A stretch of 5,329 nt of DNA from an uncultured Lentisphaeraceae bacterium (GTDB lineage Bacteria; Verrucomicrobiota; Kiritimatiellia; RFP12; DVOR01). The position numbers were made by a program, and so were the translations under genes. Location: contig CAMGJH010000099.1 of the NCBI GenBank assembly GCA_946056345.1, forward strand, positions 1 to 5,329, read 5' to 3'. The stretch's first letter is position 1. The number at the start of each line of letters is the position of its first letter. The notes beneath the pieces were generated by a model. That model saw only the letters and a list, made by a program, of their open reading frames with translations. It had not been told where the DNA came from and made no database searches. This document shows, in pieces, positions 4,871 through 5,329 of the stretch.

Positions 4871-4903
4871 GGGAAAAAGAAAAGGCCACGAATCGGTGGC
4901 CTT
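4871..4903 (-). terminator. intrinsic terminator of queD
   Basis: AAGGCCAC (4882-4889) and GTGGCCTT (4896-4903) form an 8-bp stem with a 6-base loop. Read leftwards it is followed by TTTTCTTTTTCCC (complement of 4871-4883). It lies 32 bp beyond the queD stop codon on the same strand. Confidence 0.8.
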
Positions 4904-4935
4904 GTCGGGAAAGCAGCCGTTGCGAAACGGGCGCG

Positions 4936-5329
4936 TTAGGGGCGGTAGGTGGCACAGGATTCGGGGGTTTCGCGGAGGGAGACGGCGGTGACGGGGAGGC
5001 CGCGGGCGGCGATCTTGGCGAAGAAGTGTTTGGCCAGGAGTTCGGAGGTGGTGCGGTGGGGGAGAGGATAGACGCGCAGGCCGTGCTTTTGGAGGACGGA
5101 AGCAATGTCGCTTTCGACGGCGGAGGTGGTGTTGTAGAGGAAGGCGTGGTCGCAGCAGGAGACGATCTCTTCTTGGAGGACGGATTTGACCTCCTTGAAG
5201 TCCATTACCATATCCTCGGGTTGGCCGGGGATGGGGGGGACGTTGCCGAGCTCGACGGTGAGTTGGTAGGTGTGACCGTGGAGGTTGCGGCACTGGCCAG
5301 CGTGGCCGGTGAGGAGGTGGGCGGCGTCG
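4936..5329 (-). CDS. queD: 6-carboxy-5,6,7,8-tetrahydropterin synthase (QueD/PTPS family), N-terminus cut by window edge
   Basis: The frame is open from the window end to the TAA at 4936-4938, giving 130 visible residues; the ATG at 5211 is internal, since conserved motifs lie upstream of it. Numbering from the first whole codon (5328): D-A-A-H4 and H17-G-H19 supply the three zinc-binding histidines. Cys13 in C-x3-H-G-H is the catalytic cysteine position. M-D-F (42-44), Asp60-His61 and Glu120 in 'LRET' are the other conserved QueD/PTPS residues. QueD converts 7,8-dihydroneopterin triphosphate to 6-carboxytetrahydropterin, the second step towards preQ0 and queuosine, in the cytoplasm. Family members are about 120-140 residues, so only around ten residues before the first visible one are missing. 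The usual P-T-x-E-N motif reads T-T-S-E-L here (93-97), a mild departure. No other queuosine gene is in the window. Related eukaryotic-type pterin synthases are the alternative, but the C-x3-HGH spacing and bacterial setting favour QueD. Confidence 0.92.
   Translation of the reverse strand, partial: DAAHLLTGHAGQCRNLHGHTYQLTVELGNVPPIPGQPEDMVMDFKEVKSVLQEEIVSCCDHAFLYNTTSAVESDIASVLQKHGLRVYPLPHRTTSELLAKHFFAKIAARGLPVTAVSLRETPESCATYRP

Noticed and set aside
4691..5293. Long minus-strand open frame and shorter frames rich in Arg, Pro and Gly over queD and the repeats
   Set aside because: They are shadow frames of queD and of GC-rich repeats, with no domain or conserved motif; the conserved QueD residues are all in another frame.

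Overview
The window is compact, GC-rich bacterial DNA with six protein genes. Codons strongly favour C in the third position (CTC, ACC, GTC). The best taxonomic clue is the gene at 614-1333, which joins a small excisionase/MerR-type helix-turn-helix to a PtsN-like EIIA domain. That architecture is known from Chlamydia and relatives in the PVC group (Planctomycetes, Verrucomicrobia, Lentisphaerae, Chlamydiae). I therefore lean towards a PVC-type bacterium, as an inference only. There are no rRNA or tRNA genes, insertion sequences, phage genes or CRISPR arrays.

Layout. (1) 1-1333, plus strand: a putative lipoprotein of unknown function, followed after one base by the HTH-EIIA regulator; the two look translationally coupled. 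(2) 1317-4029: a divergent metal-resistance module. A TetR-type repressor with a Cys/His-rich cluster is on the minus strand (1317-1955). A P1B heavy-metal-transporting ATPase with no N-terminal metal-binding domain is on the plus strand; its start is best placed at 2113. The 157-bp gap between them holds two related palindromes (GTTC-N6-GAACA), duplicated half-sites and sigma70-like promoters, and looks like a complete metal-responsive switch. The repressor gene overlaps the end of the HTH-EIIA gene tail to tail by 17 bp. (3) 4037-4060: a strong hairpin shared by the convergent ATPase gene and a secreted thioredoxin-like gene (4071-4616, minus). The latter's promoter predicts a leaderless mRNA. 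(4) 4617-4935: a 319-bp non-coding stretch with a 22-bp-period tandem repeat (4684-4837), a plus-strand terminator with no evident gene of its own, and a minus-strand terminator. (5) 4936-5329, minus: a nearly complete queD (6-carboxy-tetrahydropterin synthase, queuosine/7-deazaguanine pathway), cut only at its N-terminus by the window edge.

How the genes work together: the repressor probably senses a soft metal through its cysteines and releases the ATPase promoter, and the ATPase pumps the ion out of the cytoplasm. The thioredoxin-like protein may act on periplasmic disulfides but is not clearly part of that module. The lipoprotein/HTH-EIIA pair and queD look unrelated to it. The items most worth following up are the cysteine-cluster TetR with its twin operators, and the 22-bp repeat with the orphan terminator.
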